Shown: in pieces, positions 33,312-44,592 of the stretch
Position numbering within the stretch: position 1 is the stretch's first letter
Layout of the letters: each line of letters begins with the position of its first letter
Source: Cylindrodendrum hubeiense
Lineage: Eukaryota; Ascomycota; Sordariomycetes; Hypocreales; Nectriaceae
Length of the DNA stretch: 64,000 bases
Assembly: GCA_014621425.1 (NCBI GenBank)
Contig: JAANBB010000200.1
Coordinates: 1 to 64,000, forward strand
Direction of reading: 5' to 3'
Notes under the pieces: model-generated
Databases searched by the model: none
The model's input: only the letters and a program-made list of their open reading frames with translations
What the model was told of the DNA's origin: nothing
Made by a program: the position numbers and the translations under genes

Positions 33312-34223
33312 GATGTCGACTCTAAGCGGTTTGGTAGCTTCGGATGGAAGAGGAATGCGTGGCTGCGGAGGGACGGAGACGAGAGGTGAGAGATAGGACA
33401 GAGTGTGGAAACAGGAGACTGGAGCTTGAGAAGCTTCACAGGGAGATGTACAGAAGATAATATACCAAGGTGTTCGGCAGACCTCGGATGTGGTGGGGAC
33501 GGAGCGAGGTTGACGGGCTGTTGAATGCGAAAGCGGCGAAAGCTCCAGGTTCCCCGTCATGGAAGAGTGGGCTTTGGAGAAGGGACCCGCTGATGTCAGC
33601 TGGGGGGAGCCGCCGACCGAGGCATCTCGCCGCCCCAGTCTTGGCGCATCTGGCGCCACGTTTTTAGTGCCTTTCACATGCCATTTCCCCAGCTTTTCGG
33701 CGTCTGGGCCTTGCTGGCGCCCTGTTGGCCCAGTTGGACCAGTTGGAGTAGTTGAACCAGTTGGACCATGTGCGTCGACCGCCCGTGAGCAGCGTAGATT
33801 GGCGTCACGAGGAGCCGCCAGATGCCAAAACTCGTTTATTTGCCCCCATTGCCCCCCACCACCAGCGCGATGCTATGACGATTTGGGACGGATGGATGTA
33901 TGGATGGATGGATGGTTGGACTGCAGAACGCCGGGAAGCAGCAGGTAGTGTAAGCTGAGGGTCGGTCATCTTCACAAGCCAGTCCTTCCACTGCCGCCGC
34001 CCCAGGCCAAGACTACCTAACCTGTATGCTGCTTACAGTGAACGTATTTATTAATTTAATAATCAGAGTATAGCATACCGAACCGACAATTCATTTGTCA
34101 GACCCGGAAAAAAACACTTCACATCGTGAAAATGTTAAACCACCTAGATAGAGTGCTGTGGTCCTCGCAAGTACTGTACTTTGTTTCGCAGTTGTTGCGA
34201 TGGCGGTTTGGTCACATCAAGAC
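33312..34223. other. Intergenic: thiolase promoter and 3' flank of an orphan gene
   Basis: About 0.9 kb. It holds the minus-strand thiolase promoter, a (GATG)n microsatellite at about 33891-33917, and from about 34030 an AT-rich stretch that marks the edge of the orphan-gene island. No gene is supported. Confidence 0.55.
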
Positions 34224-35834
34224 CTATCCATCACGGGAGAATGGTCCCATACCCTCAGTTGATGATGGGTAAGGGCACGAGGAAGATGCAAGGGCCACGC
34301 CAAATGCCAACCCCGAACTCGATGCCCCTGAGACCGAGCGTGGGGTCATCGGTTCAAGCTTGCAGTCGTCGGAGGAACCCCGATTGGAACTGCCCGCCAG
34401 CGCAGAAGCAGGCGCCGAAGAAGTTGCCAGTTGGCTCGATGCCGAAAAAGGGTCAAAGAATGTCGTTGCCCTACCCTCGACCGAGGTTTCCAGACAGGTG
34501 GGAGCGGACCCCGGCACTGCTAGATGCATGTGAGCAACTAGATAGCGGGGTGGAATTTGGTCAGTATCTTTCCATATTATTTCCCAGCCCGCATTGGCCT
34601 GGTAAGTGGTGAGACTTGCCTTGTGAAGCCCCGGCCATTGGTACGCAGCCGAGTTGCGCCAGTGCTTCGTAACCCAGCTCGATGCTGACGCGCTCGTCGC
34701 CGAGCCGATCGAGTCGAATCCTGAGTCGCCGATCAATGCGACCTATATTCTCTACTTCCGCGACGTCGAATAAACAGAAGAACTTGGGCGACTTCTCCGT
34801 TGTTTGGTTCATACGACGCTGCAGCGGGACCGGACGCGCCTTCAACAACGGCATGTGCTGTACTATTCGAATGTCGGCGAGACTGTATCGACGGGTTAGG
34901 CAGCATTTCGCCAAGCACGGGATTTCTTCTCCGTTACGGAACTTGAAGTTGATGCGGATAACTTTCCCGTCGTAGATCCAAGACGTCGATGGCGACTCAA
35001 GGCTTTGAGAGCTCGACAATGAAACAGACCCCGACGGTTGTTGAGAATGACCAGTATCCACTGTCAGGGTTGGATGTGACTGTTTGAGGGCTCTCGCTCT
35101 TGATAATCCGGCATCTGGTTCAGCAACCGCGACATGTTCGAACTGGGGTTGAGGGACGATGGTTCCATCAGAAGAACCGGACTGGCTAAGGCACGGCCTC
35201 GCAGATGGGACCGTTAAAAAGGATCGGTCTTGAAGAGGGCTCTGTGACGGAGTCTTAGGTCCCCCAAATCCAAGTCCAAACGCTCCAAGAGGAAACTGAG
35301 AGGCTGTGTGGTATGGCGAGCCTTCACCAGCGCCGGATTCGCTGACCAAGAAAGACGCATATTCTTCAGCATCAATAGTGTGGAGGCCTGTCGGAGCTGA
35401 CCAAGTATGCTGGTAACTTGTATCTGAACCTATGATGCCAGACTGTCTGAATGTTGATTTTTCATGCCGGTTTGTAAGACCACCATGCATTGATGAATCA
35501 TCGGAGCCCCCCAGAGGGGTTTGGGCTACACCCCGGGTCTGTGGGACCGGGCCGATAGGATGCAGATCCATCAAGTATGACATCTCGAATCGAAGTGGAG
35601 ATTGGAGACTATTGTTGGTCATATCCGAGTTTGGGTTGCGTTGTTTACGAACCCCCATCAAGCATCCTTCCTCTTGGGTTCCGAGGTTCGTTAGCAATCT
35701 ATCACGCGATCAGAAACCATCCTAATAAGAAATGAGACAAGGTGATCATACACAGGAAGTAACAAGGCGATAGGAATGTGGCCGTGAATCGGACAAGCAC
35801 AACATAAAAATAATGATGAATGCAAATCTGTCAT
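34224..35834 (-). CDS. Unrecognised protein (orphan gene 1)
   Basis: Predicted from frame and splice signals: exons 35834-35752, 35698-34620, 34537-34224; 491 aa. The start MTDLHSSLFLCCACPIHGH is followed by a disordered Ser/Pro/Gln-rich region (about 60-270). An ordered segment (about 275-390) has WIYDGKVIRINFKFRNGEE, a Cys pair (CLAKCCLTRR), a KFFCLFDVAEVENIG strand and IRLDRLGDERVSIELGYEALAQLG. A Ser/Ala/Gly-rich tail follows. Intron 1 (53 nt) is GT-AG. Intron 2 (34538-34619, 82 nt) needs a GC donor in perfect AAG|GCAAGT context; without it the frame stops 14 codons later (after ...GLGNNMERY). I do not recognise the ordered domain. Codon use is less biased than in the housekeeping neighbours. 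The existence of a gene is likely; the exact 5' and 3' ends are less sure. Confidence 0.6.
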
Positions 35835-36915
35835 ACGTTTGGCATCGCCCGACCTCAAATAGATATAAGATCACCCCGACAAATAAGAAAATGGGGCAAT
35901 GTTTTGGTATTGTGTACAGCTTGAAAGAGGCAGAGAGACAGTTGCCTCGTATCGATTCACAAGGCGGCGGTACAATTCACAAATGCAACATATTGCGGTG
36001 CTATTGGGTTGATGCATGTTATACTTGGCGCGGGCGTATTCATATCATGTATTCTTTTTCAAGGGACCTGGTTTTCCGAGTGCAATGGCTGAGATTAATA
36101 TTTCAAGCGGGAATTTCTCTTTGTAGACGAGGGCAGTCTTTTTGTCATTAATCATGATGCCTCCCATGTTCGAGCACTTCTATCCGACAGTAGACCCCAC
36201 AGCTGGACGAAATGACATTACGAAACAACACCGATCGGTGAGGCTGGCGACAACTCCAAAGTGCTAAGCCTTGTAGTTTCGGCTTAGGAAGTGCACATCT
36301 AAACAGCACACATGCATTTTTTTGGGGATAAATCCCTCACATATCAGGCAAATTAAATGTCTCCTTTGTAAATCGGGTTGTAACTTGGGCCTACTTTGAG
36401 GCCCAGCTGATGCATCTCGGAGGACTGCTCTTGCAGGTTGTCTTACAGCCCCAATTGCGACTGTGAGGCTGACACGACTGATACGAGAAGCTGGCGCATC
36501 TCCGGGATATCGAGATGCATCTTAACCAAATGAGAAGATGCTCGGCGACGCGTGGCAAAATAATATTATATGCCGGATTCCTCAACGTGTGCCACCACTT
36601 CCAACCCCGCTGTATCCGAGGCCAGCATTGTCGTCACCCGCCGGTGAGCGCCCCGTTTTCAAGAAAATGACGCCCTGAATTTAGACTCTCCCGAGAGTGA
36701 GGCGAAACTGTGGATATGGCGCTTTGCTTAAATCAGAGCATTGCTCTCTATATCATGGTTTGTTGATACTTGTAGAGCAAAATCTGGGTGACCAAAGCAC
36801 CATCCTCTGCTTCATCTTTTGGCCAGCCAGGCTTGTGTATCAATATCACCTTATTGGGCACCCGTATGTTCACCAAAGCTATTTTTGTATATTTTTCTAA
36901 CACTGTGGAGTCCCA
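35835..36915. other. AT-rich intergenic within the orphan-gene island
   Basis: About 1.1 kb between divergent orphan genes 1 and 2, AT-richer than most of the window. No coding ORF, tRNA or complete transposon end is visible. A short palindrome (AAGCCTTGTAGTTTCGGCTT) lies at about 36264-36283. Confidence 0.45.
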
Positions 36916-37868
36916 ATGGCGACGGTGGTTTGCCTGGAAGAGACTGAAGAAGGTCAGCGCCTAAGGACTTCGCCCCCCAGCAGCACGCCAAGGCTCGGCC
37001 ATGGCAGTCACTGCGTCCCCGGACAAGAACTAGCCAGCTGTTGGGCATTCATGGTTGCACACCACAGCCAAAATTGGCTGAAGAGTGCCTTAGAAACAAG
37101 CAACGAGAGTGTTTGCTTGCGCAGCAATTCTCCAGCCCGAAAGGTTCGAGTTGGCTTAGCAATAACACACTCTGGTCATGAGCTAATTGAGTCAAGTTTC
37201 AGGGTTCGTATGTTCCAGGTCATATCCCGGGTCCAGAGGGGGCTATCATAGCCTCTATTCCTGCCCATAAGGCAGGAAGACCGAGTAGTTATTCTAAAGC
37301 TGGATCTAAGCGACGGCAATCGATCCGTGGTCCTACAACCAAGAGAGCGTATTCACAGAAATTTCACTTGACTAGGAGATATTCCAGGATCATTCCAAAT
37401 AGGAACACTGAGCCAAGCCTGGAAGGACTACATAACCTGGATATCAATGGAGTCCTGGAATCTAAACACTGGACCCCTGAACCGGAAGCCCCTGGCCAAA
37501 TGGAAACCATTCCTTGGAACCTGGCCGAGGATCTTGTTCTAGAGACTGAATTTGGTACCCCAACCTTGGAGGACCTACCTATATTGGACCAAGAGGTTGC
37601 AAAACCATACTTGAATGAAGTCGAAGAGAAGTTCGCTTCCTTGACAATTACTGATCAGGCTGAGTCAGAGTGCGATAAGGGAGGTAACACATGGGCTGAA
37701 CAGAGATATAGTTCTGGCGACATTCTTCCCATCCCGGATGTTGAATTTTCCGATGATGGTGAAGTGGATGATGACAAGTACTGGGAATGGGACCAAGGAA
37801 AACAGCAATTCCGGCATTGGGATGAAGACGACGAAGAATGGATTTACTTCCCTGACGCCTTTGATTGA
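36916..37868 (+). CDS. Unrecognised protein (orphan gene 2), spliced model
   Basis: Only the 3' part has an uninterrupted long frame, but that frame runs back without a stop to 37191 and reads like protein (SYVPGHIPGPEGAIIASIP, then a basic stretch SKRRQSIRGPTTKRAYSQK). A 59-nt intron 37144-37202 (AAG|GTTCGA donor, GCTAAT branch-like, TTTCAG acceptor) joins it in phase to the ORF starting at ATG 36916, giving 297 aa. The C-terminal half is acidic with many Trp/Asp/Glu (DDDKYWEWDQGKQQFRHWDE, DDEEWIYFPDAFD). No domain, signal peptide or TM is recognised. The C-terminal exon is fairly convincing. The first exon is weaker, and its N-terminal about 45 residues may be noncoding. Confidence 0.45.
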
Positions 37869-38063
37869 GAAGATGCAGAGCATTTGGCACTAGTCTAGCC
37901 CTTGAACGATTGAATCTCGGTATGAAACTCCAGTTTTTGCATATGGACCTTAAAACTGATGAACGAAGCATAACGATTACCTGACAAAATCGACATTTAC
38001 GGGAGACGGCATGACTGGACCGTTGTTTGTTTGGACCTCATAGTAACTTGTGGAAAGAATATC

Positions 38064-38492
38064 CTACTCGACAACATGCTTTGACACAATAATACTTTTA
38101 TAATTTCCCGCACGCATGAGCACTTTCGTATTGATATGAGAGACCAGATTTGCCAATATCTTTGCCCAAGCGAATACAATGTAGACAAAAGGCCCCGTAA
38201 GGTACTTGTAAGTTGCATAGCCTACTCTAGAGAGCTTCTCGATAACATCCACAAGTTCATCTAGCAAGGCTTGTCGATCCAATAATCCCAATGCGTTCCT
38301 AACTTCATCCTCGGTGAAACTCATTGGTATGGACATCTCTTCTCGCCCCCCATCCACTTGACAGGTGCTAATACCTGTGATATATTTCTGATTACTCATC
38401 CGAATGGATTTGGTGTCGGCTGCCGACGACATTGTGGTGCCAGTGCGGCAGGAAACACTGGTTGAAGGTTTATGTTTGAGAACAGAGTGCAT
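38064..38492 (-). CDS. Possible small protein (orphan gene 3)
   Basis: A frame of up to about 160 codons; the first ATG in it is at 38492, giving 142 aa (MHSVLKHKPSTSVSC...). The C-terminal half looks structured: FTEDEVRNALGLLDRQALLDELVDVIEKL, then a hydrophobic helix (YLTGPFVYIVFAWAKILANLV). It converges on orphan gene 2, 195 bp away. There is no homology I recognise, the codon bias is weak, and the frame may have an upstream exon. It could be spurious. Confidence 0.3.
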   Translation of the reverse strand: MHSVLKHKPSTSVSCRTGTTMSSAADTKSIRMSNQKYITGISTCQVDGGREEMSIPMSFTEDEVRNALGLLDRQALLDELVDVIEKLSRVGYATYKYLTGPFVYIVFAWAKILANLVSHINTKVLMRAGNYKSIIVSKHVVE

Positions 38493-38756
38493 GTTGGGGA
38501 CATATCTGGTTGGGTTGGATTCGCCACTCCTCAATTTATGTTCATATTCAGAAGCTCAAAACCTTGGTATAAGATTATTTCACTTTGTCATGTCTCCTTT
38601 ACATTTATGTGTTTTGAGCTTACACAATTCCTTTAGTCCATGCTGACACCCGTGCCAACCGTAACACCGCCAGCCGAGGAGGCTTCAATCACCCGCCGAA
38701 CCACTCTAAACAAGAAAACATCAAACAACATCAAATCAACCATGGGTTTTGGTAGA

Positions 38757-39399
38757 CTACTTCTTCTCAACAGGCTTATCCTCAGCCGAGAAGTTCAAGC
38801 TGATGCTGTTGACACAGTGGCGCTCATCGGTGGGAGTGGGGTAGCCCTCGCCCTTGAAGACGTGGCCGAGGTGGCCGCCGCAGTTGGCGCAAACAATCTC
38901 GATGCGGGCCATGCCGAGGGTCCTGTCCTCATGCCGGACGACGGCGCCGGGGATACTGTCGAAGTAGGCGGGCCAGCCGCACCCGGAGCTGAATTTATGC
39001 GTGGCCTTGTACAGCGGCACATCGCATCCGGCGCACGTGTAGACGCCAGTCTCTGGGGCGTGCTTGTTGAATTTCCCGGTGCCTGGGGCTTCGGTACCCT
39101 TTTCTCGCAATACGCGGAACTGCTCTTTGTGACGGTGTTAGAGTCGGCCATCAGAGGTGGGGTGTGCATAGTGTGTACATACCCTTGTTTAGGATTGCCT
39201 GCCACTCATCGTTGGTGCGCTGGTCGGGATACGACATGTTGGAGGACTTGGAGGAGGAAGAGCCGAAGAGAGAACCCAGGAACGAGGACATGGGTCGAAT
39301 GGGGACGGGCCGTAGGGTAGCAAGGCGGAAAGGCTGTGACGGGTTCACACGGGTGGAGATGGTGCGGGTGAGGATTGATGATACTGGAGTTAGTCGCAT
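38757..39399 (-). CDS. msrB: Peptide-methionine (R)-S-oxide reductase B
   Basis: Two exons, 39399-39183 and 39124-38757; the 58-nt intron has a GTATGT donor, and the join gives AILNKEQFRVLREKG. Product 194 aa. The N-terminus (MRLTPVSSILTRTISTRVN) is basic and Ser/Thr-rich, a likely mitochondrial presequence; an internal Met (MSSFLG) could give a cytosolic form. The SelR/MsrB domain contains EAPGTGKFNKH, the zinc cysteines CAGCD and CANCGGHLGHVF, SGCGWPAYFDSI and the catalytic region DERHCVNSISLNF, with the active-site Cys in RHCVNS. It reduces the R epimer of methionine sulfoxide in proteins using thioredoxin. The frame is open further upstream but with no other ATG, so 39399 is the start. 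Confidence 0.93.
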
Positions 39400-40424
39400 G
39401 GATCGCGACGAAAGCGTGGTGAGTTGGTGAGCGAGTTGTTGAGTGAGTGGATTGGGAGAGTTGAAGGAAGGCGACAAGCTCCTTATATCAAGCTATCGGG
39501 CTATAGTTTCATGCAAGTTTGTGTGTATGCACTCCACGTGTACCAGATCGGTGGTTTGGTCGAGCTCTGATCCTTGTGGAAATAATGTGGTGGCGATGCA
39601 GAACGTGACAAATCAAGCCTGGTTGGTGGTTTGAATGGGGAAAATGAGGGGCGCCTGCGATGTGGAATCTTTCGGGCGGATTCTCAAGGGCATTTCGAGT
39701 TGCATCATCAACTGTGTCTAAGTGTCACAGCCACACTAGGCTCCCCACGGACGGGGTAGGTATTTGGAAGAGTACCCATGTACCCGTGCACTAAGAAGAC
39801 GCTTCTGAGTAATCTTTGTAGGCGAAGTCAATGTTGAAATTCAGCCTCATCTAGCGCCCGTCAATCGCCTGCATGGACAAGCTGGGCTGAAAGGGACAGA
39901 TTGAGCTATTAGAGTGTCGTCATCGTCATCTCATGCGCCATCGGAGAAGTCATGATGGGTGCCTTCAAGGCAGTCGTCAATGCTTATGTCCCTTTTCTTG
40001 CTGCCTCAGGATCCTTATCAACCGATAACGCATTTCAGTGGGCGAAACCCCCACTGCCCGCTGTGGCTGGTGAAGCATGGTGCCCAAAGACCCCAAAGAC
40101 CCCAAAGACCCAGCCAGAGCGTCCCAGGTCCCACCCTTCCTGCTCCGTACTCCATACCTAATTAGCTTCAGGGCGTGCTAATTCCGCTGGCGCCGCCTCT
40201 GTTACAGCACCACTGACCACCTTGGCACCTCCCTACCCGACTCGAGACACCACACACGACCCTCGACCGTCCAGGTTGCCACATTCAACAACGGCCTCCC
40301 CCAAGGAGCCCCCGATCCTCACCTCACCTCACCCTGAACATCTCTCGACGAGTCCGTCCGTCGTCCATCATTCATCTTCCTTTCGCCTCCCCACTGCTCC
40401 CCATACAGACCACCTCCCACCGCC
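39400..40424. promoter_or_regulatory. Divergent promoter region of msrB and the ArfGAP gene
   Basis: About 1 kb between two divergent ATGs. It contains three perfect copies of the 9-mer CCCAAAGAC at 40083-40109. 40200-40424 is a C/A-rich leader without ATG, as expected of the ArfGAP 5' UTR. No gene is supported. Confidence 0.55.
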
Positions 40425-42212
40425 ATGTCAAGGAGGGCCCCGAACCCCGCTGCCGAGCGGGCGGCGCAAAATACAGTTACCATCAAGAACCTCCTGAAGC
40501 TGGACTCTAACAAGATCTGCGCTGATTGCAAGAAGAACAAGCGTATGTGGCACTCGTGAAACCAATGTTCCCATCCTCGTCGACTGCTTTGCGCGGGGAC
40601 TCTGTGCTGACATGTGCTGCGATCCCCTCTAGATCCCCGATGGGCCAGCTGGAACCTCGGTGTCTTCATCTGCATCCGATGCTCGGGCATCCACCGTGGC
40701 ATGGGCACCCATATCAGCCGAGTCAAGTCGGTCGACCTCGACTCATGGACCGACGAGCAGCTACAGAGCATCCTCAGCTGGGGCAACGCGCGCGCCAACA
40801 AGTACTGGGAGGCCAAATTGGCCAGCGGCCATGCCCCCTCTGAGGGCAAGATCGAGAACTTCATCCGCACAAAGTACGAGCTTAAGCGATGGACTATGGA
40901 GGGCCCTATTCCCGACCCTGCGACCCTCGATGCCGATGGCGACGATGACGTTCCCCTGAGCTTGGTTAAGGAGAAGCAGGTGATTGAGCGCAAGGAGTCA
41001 ATCCGCAAGGCCTCGTTGGGACAATCGAGTGCTCCTCGTAGCATCCCGCCCCCTCAGGGCGACCTTATCGGCGGAGATCCCCTCCCAGTCCGATCGAGCA
41101 GCGCTGCACCTCCCCTCGCCAAGGTGGCTCCCAAGGGCGATCCCGCCCCTCCACGATCCACTAGCACCAAGGATTCACTCCTCGGCCTGGACTTCTTTGG
41201 CGAGCCTTCAGCTCCTCCGCGACCAGCGAGCACGACAGGAACCAACACAGCCAGCAGCCAATCTCGTCCCGACCTGAAGCAGTCGATTCTGTCTCTTTAT
41301 GCCACTGCCCCTAGACCACAGGCTCCTCCTCAACAGGCCCCTCAAAGTGCCTTTGGGGCCATGCCCTCTCCGACGTACGGCCACCAGTCCCAGGGATCTG
41401 TTGGTGGTTTCGGCGACGCATTTGGCGGTCTTAGCATCTCCAACGCTGCTCCCCCCAAGCCGGCTGCTCCGGATCCATTTGCCAGCCTCGGCAGCGGCCG
41501 GGTTACGTCCAGCAACAGCGCGTTCGGTGGTCTAGGCGGAGGGAGCTTCTTTGACAACAAGCCCGCCCAGTCTGCCGCTCCTGTGCATCAGAAGCAGCCC
41601 TCCATGTCTCTTGGCGGAGGCTTTGGTGGCTTCCAATCACCCGCTCCCGCCATTTCGCCGGCCCCAGCGAAGCCAGCCCCGGCATCATCTGCCATGGGCG
41701 ACCTCTTCGATCTCTCTGCCCCCGTGTCACAGACCTCCCCCCCTCCGCCATCTAACCCAATCATTCCTCCGGTTACCAACTCTGTCTTCAACCTCTCGTC
41801 TCCCCAGCCCGCCGCCCCCGCACCCGTGACGACGACCACGGCAACAAGCTCTATGGGTGGGTTCTCTGGCGCTGATGTTTGGGGTGGTGGAAACGATTGG
41901 AGCACCCCAGCTGCGCCCGTCCCCGCGCCGGCTGTTACCCAGAAGAGCCCCCCGCTGCCGATGCAGGCAAGCAACGACTTCGGTTGGGGGAACTCGGCTG
42001 CTGCTGCTGCTCCTTCTTCTTCCTTCGCCAATACGCCCATCATTCCCGGCGCCTCAGGAGGATTCAGCCCGCAACCACCAAAGGTGGCGGCAGACGAGGA
42101 GTTCGGAGGATGGACTAGCAGCACCGGTCCTTCAACTTCTGGAGGAGCCTCTAAGAAGTCTGGCGCAGGTTTCGGTGGCGACGAGGACTTGTTCTCTAAC
42201 GTGTGGGGTTAA
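40425..42212 (+). CDS. AGE2: ArfGAP of the Age2/SMAP type
   Basis: Exons 40425-40542 and 40633-42212; the 90-nt intron (GTATGT...CTCTAG) splits the zinc finger, and the join reads KKNKHPRWAS. Product 565 aa. The ArfGAP domain (about 15-135) has the zinc finger CADC...CIRC (Cys 32, 35, 53, 56) and the arginine finger in CSGIHRGMGTHIS (Arg 61). It is followed by VKSVDLDSWTDEQLQS and FIRTKYELKRW. The rest is Pro/Ser/Gly-rich with GFG and FG-like repeats, ending EDLFSNVWG, a typical clathrin/adaptor-interacting tail. It stimulates GTP hydrolysis by Arf1 at the TGN and endosomes. Age2/SMAP assignment is inferred from domain order and the lack of a Glo3 motif or PH domain. Confidence 0.92.
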
Positions 42213-42818
42213 GCAGACTAGGAACTTGAAGTATCTATATGACTTTGAAGAGGATGCAAAGGGAGGTTGCAAAGGGGGGGGGATGATATGTTTGAACATA
42301 ACGACTGCGGGCATGTTAGGGGTGTTTTGCATGTTAGGAGTCCATGTAGATCGTACAAAAGGGGGCAGGGGGTTTTACAATCTTGAACGTTATATGACCA
42401 TGCAGCGTGATGACCTCTAACATGGGACCGCAACGGCAATAGTGGAAGTATTAGGTGATTTTTATATATAATTTTGCAGCTAACGCCAAACCCAACGCTG
42501 AGAGTATTGTCTCAGTGCAACATAAACACAGGAGTAAAGTTCTCCAGAGGACACTAGCCTCCAACACGCTCTCACTCGAGCCCATATATTCTCGTCCCTT
42601 AACGATACGCGTCCCCTATGCTGTACTCCTGCAGTGAGTGTTCCATCTTCTAACGAGTGCCCTGAAAATTTGATGGACCGAAAGCAGCTCTAGTCGTGTC
42701 GCAAACCCATGGTTCCTTAATTCCAGACCCAGATATTCCCACGTTTCATCATGTCTCGCGATGCGCAATTGGCCTATCCCGCGATTCGGCTCCGGGCGGC
42801 AACAGGACGAAAAGCGGC
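42213..42818. other. 3' intergenic between convergent ArfGAP and SFT1 genes
   Basis: 606 bp between convergent stop codons, holding their 3' UTRs. Poly-G runs occur at about 42278 and 42361. No gene seen. Confidence 0.55.
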
Positions 42819-43180
42819 TCAGAAGAGCATCCTCAAGCCATAGTACAGCACCAGGAATGTAGCGATAACGATGCCCGCGAGTTTCAGGATGGCAACCTGA
42901 TTGCCCGAGGCGGCCATGCGGGTCAGGCGGCCGGCGGAGCCCTTGATGCTGGTGGACATGGATGAGAAGGTGTCAGACTGCGAAGACCAGTTAGTATGGC
43001 GGGAGGCGCGACGGGTTTGAGGGAGAAAGGGCGGAGGAGACAGACGGTGTTGTCGATGACATCCTGGGAGCGCGCGTTGTCGTAGATATCGACGGTGACG
43101 CCGCGCAGCGCGGTAACCTTTGCGGAGAGCTCGTCGAGACGAGCGTTGTTCTGGCGCTCGCGCTCGTATGCTTCAGACAT
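42819..43180 (-). CDS. SFT1: Qc-SNARE SFT1 (Bet1-like, intra-Golgi transport)
   Basis: Two exons, 43180-43046 and 42977-42819, with a 68-nt intron (GTCTGT donor, TTCGCAG acceptor, ACTAAC branch); product 97 aa, the length of yeast Sft1. The N-terminus MSEAYERERQNNARLDELSAK starts an amphipathic SNARE helix running through LRGVTVDIYDNARSQ and DNTSDTFSSM. The zero-layer Gln is probably the Q of ARSQDVIDNT. A C-terminal TM anchor (ILKLAGIVIATFLVLYYGL) follows, with almost nothing beyond it. Such tail-anchored Qc SNAREs pair with Sed5, Gos1 and Ykt6 for retrograde intra-Golgi fusion. A BET1 identity is the alternative, but the very short N-terminus favours SFT1. Confidence 0.88.
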
Positions 43181-44592
43181 GGTGGGCGGTGGTGACGAAT
43201 GGTTCGGGGATGACGGAGGAGGGGAGTCGTTGGGTTCGTGGGAGTTGGTGTCGCGATCGGTGAGCGAGCTGGGACAGGGGGCGAGCGCCTATTCCAGAGA
43301 AACAGCCAGGCAAGTCGATGAAATCGGTTCGTATGGAGGCTGTGCCGTCGAAATGGCGGTGCGTTGAAGCGTGCAGGAGGCAGAGCCCGTGGACGAAGTT
43401 GTGGTGAAAGGGGTCAAGATGGCGCTCTCACCAGCAAAGGAACAAGCAGAGTAGAGTGGGAGGCGAAACCGAAACCACAACCCATGACGATGGTCCGGGC
43501 CGCCCACGGAAAGTCTGCACTGCACTCTGTAGCGCAGGCCAGATCCTTCTCCAAGACCTGGTACGTACCCCCGAGGCGCCAGCGAACTCGCCCGGAGCCA
43601 AAGCGTTTGCGTTGGGGACGGGACGGCTCCACTGCAGCACCAGGGCAATTGTACAAGTACGTGCACCGCCACAGCACCCCAGCATCCCAGCATCCCAGCA
43701 TCTTCGAGCCCGGAATGGGGGAGCCCAATGGGGTCGCTCCCATTGGGGTTCAGTGCAGACGCCCTGTGATTCTGCCAGCCAGTCGATGCTCCACTGCAGC
43801 AGTAGTCCGGTACCGTCCTTGATTCCCAGGTGGATGGGGAGGGCTACCCCCGGCCGCGGCGCCAATGACGCTGGCGAAGCTGCTAGGTAAATTAGGTACT
43901 GAGGATCCCCCGAAGGGCCTAGCTTCCAGCGGGGAGGGGGGGCGCCGCGCTGTTTTGGCAGGCGCCGCTTCAGTGGGTGATCCCCACGAGTGCATGAGTG
44001 GTGTCGAGTGGTGTCCTGTGGTGGCCTGTGGTGGCCTGTGGTGGTGTCCTGTAGTGTCCTGTAGTGTCCTGTGGTGTCCCGAGGAAGCTCATCGGGCTTC
44101 TGCAACGGCAGTCCGGGACGCCGGGAGATGCTGCGCCACAACCACGAGGCCTGTGGACTTACGTATTCGATGCTTGGCTCTCGTCCGGTCATCATGCATG
44201 CCAACTTGCATAGCCTCGTCCCCTCGCTCATCTTTCTCTCTTTGGGTGACTTCTTCTTGGCCTTTTTCTGCTTCATTCGCTACAAGTGCCGGGTTTCATC
44301 CCGCTTTCTCCTCCTCCCTAGACAATCTCGGTAGCTCCCCGTGCGTCCAGTTCCAGACCATCCGAAGTCGTCCCCGCCGACAGCTTACAGCACTCTGTCC
44401 AGCTAAGGCGCTGCCGCTCTCTCAATTGTCTGGTGACGTCCGCATCCAAGCTGCGCAACCCCACCCACCACCTCCGACCCCCATACCCATAACATCTGCC
44501 CGAGACCGTGAGCTTGCTCCGTCAACACAAACGGCCGCATACAGCACAACTCCTCCTGCGTGATTTCCGCTACTCCCTGGAATTCCGTCAAG
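43181..44592. promoter_or_regulatory. Divergent promoter region of SFT1 and YSC84
   Basis: About 1.4 kb between divergent ATGs. ORFs on both strands overlap one another and look compositional. It contains the 10-bp tandem array annotated separately, a triple CCCAGCAT repeat near 43678-43701, and a pyrimidine-rich leader before the YSC84 ATG. Confidence 0.5.
43998..44080. repeat. 10-bp tandem repeat array
   Basis: About eight copies of a 10-bp unit, consensus GTGGTGTCCT (variants GTGGTGGCCT and GTAGTGTCCT), with one extra GTG triplet after the fourth copy. The unit equals about one helical turn, so each copy would present the same face of the DNA. It lies about 815 bp from the SFT1 start and 510 bp from the YSC84 start. 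Confidence 0.8.
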
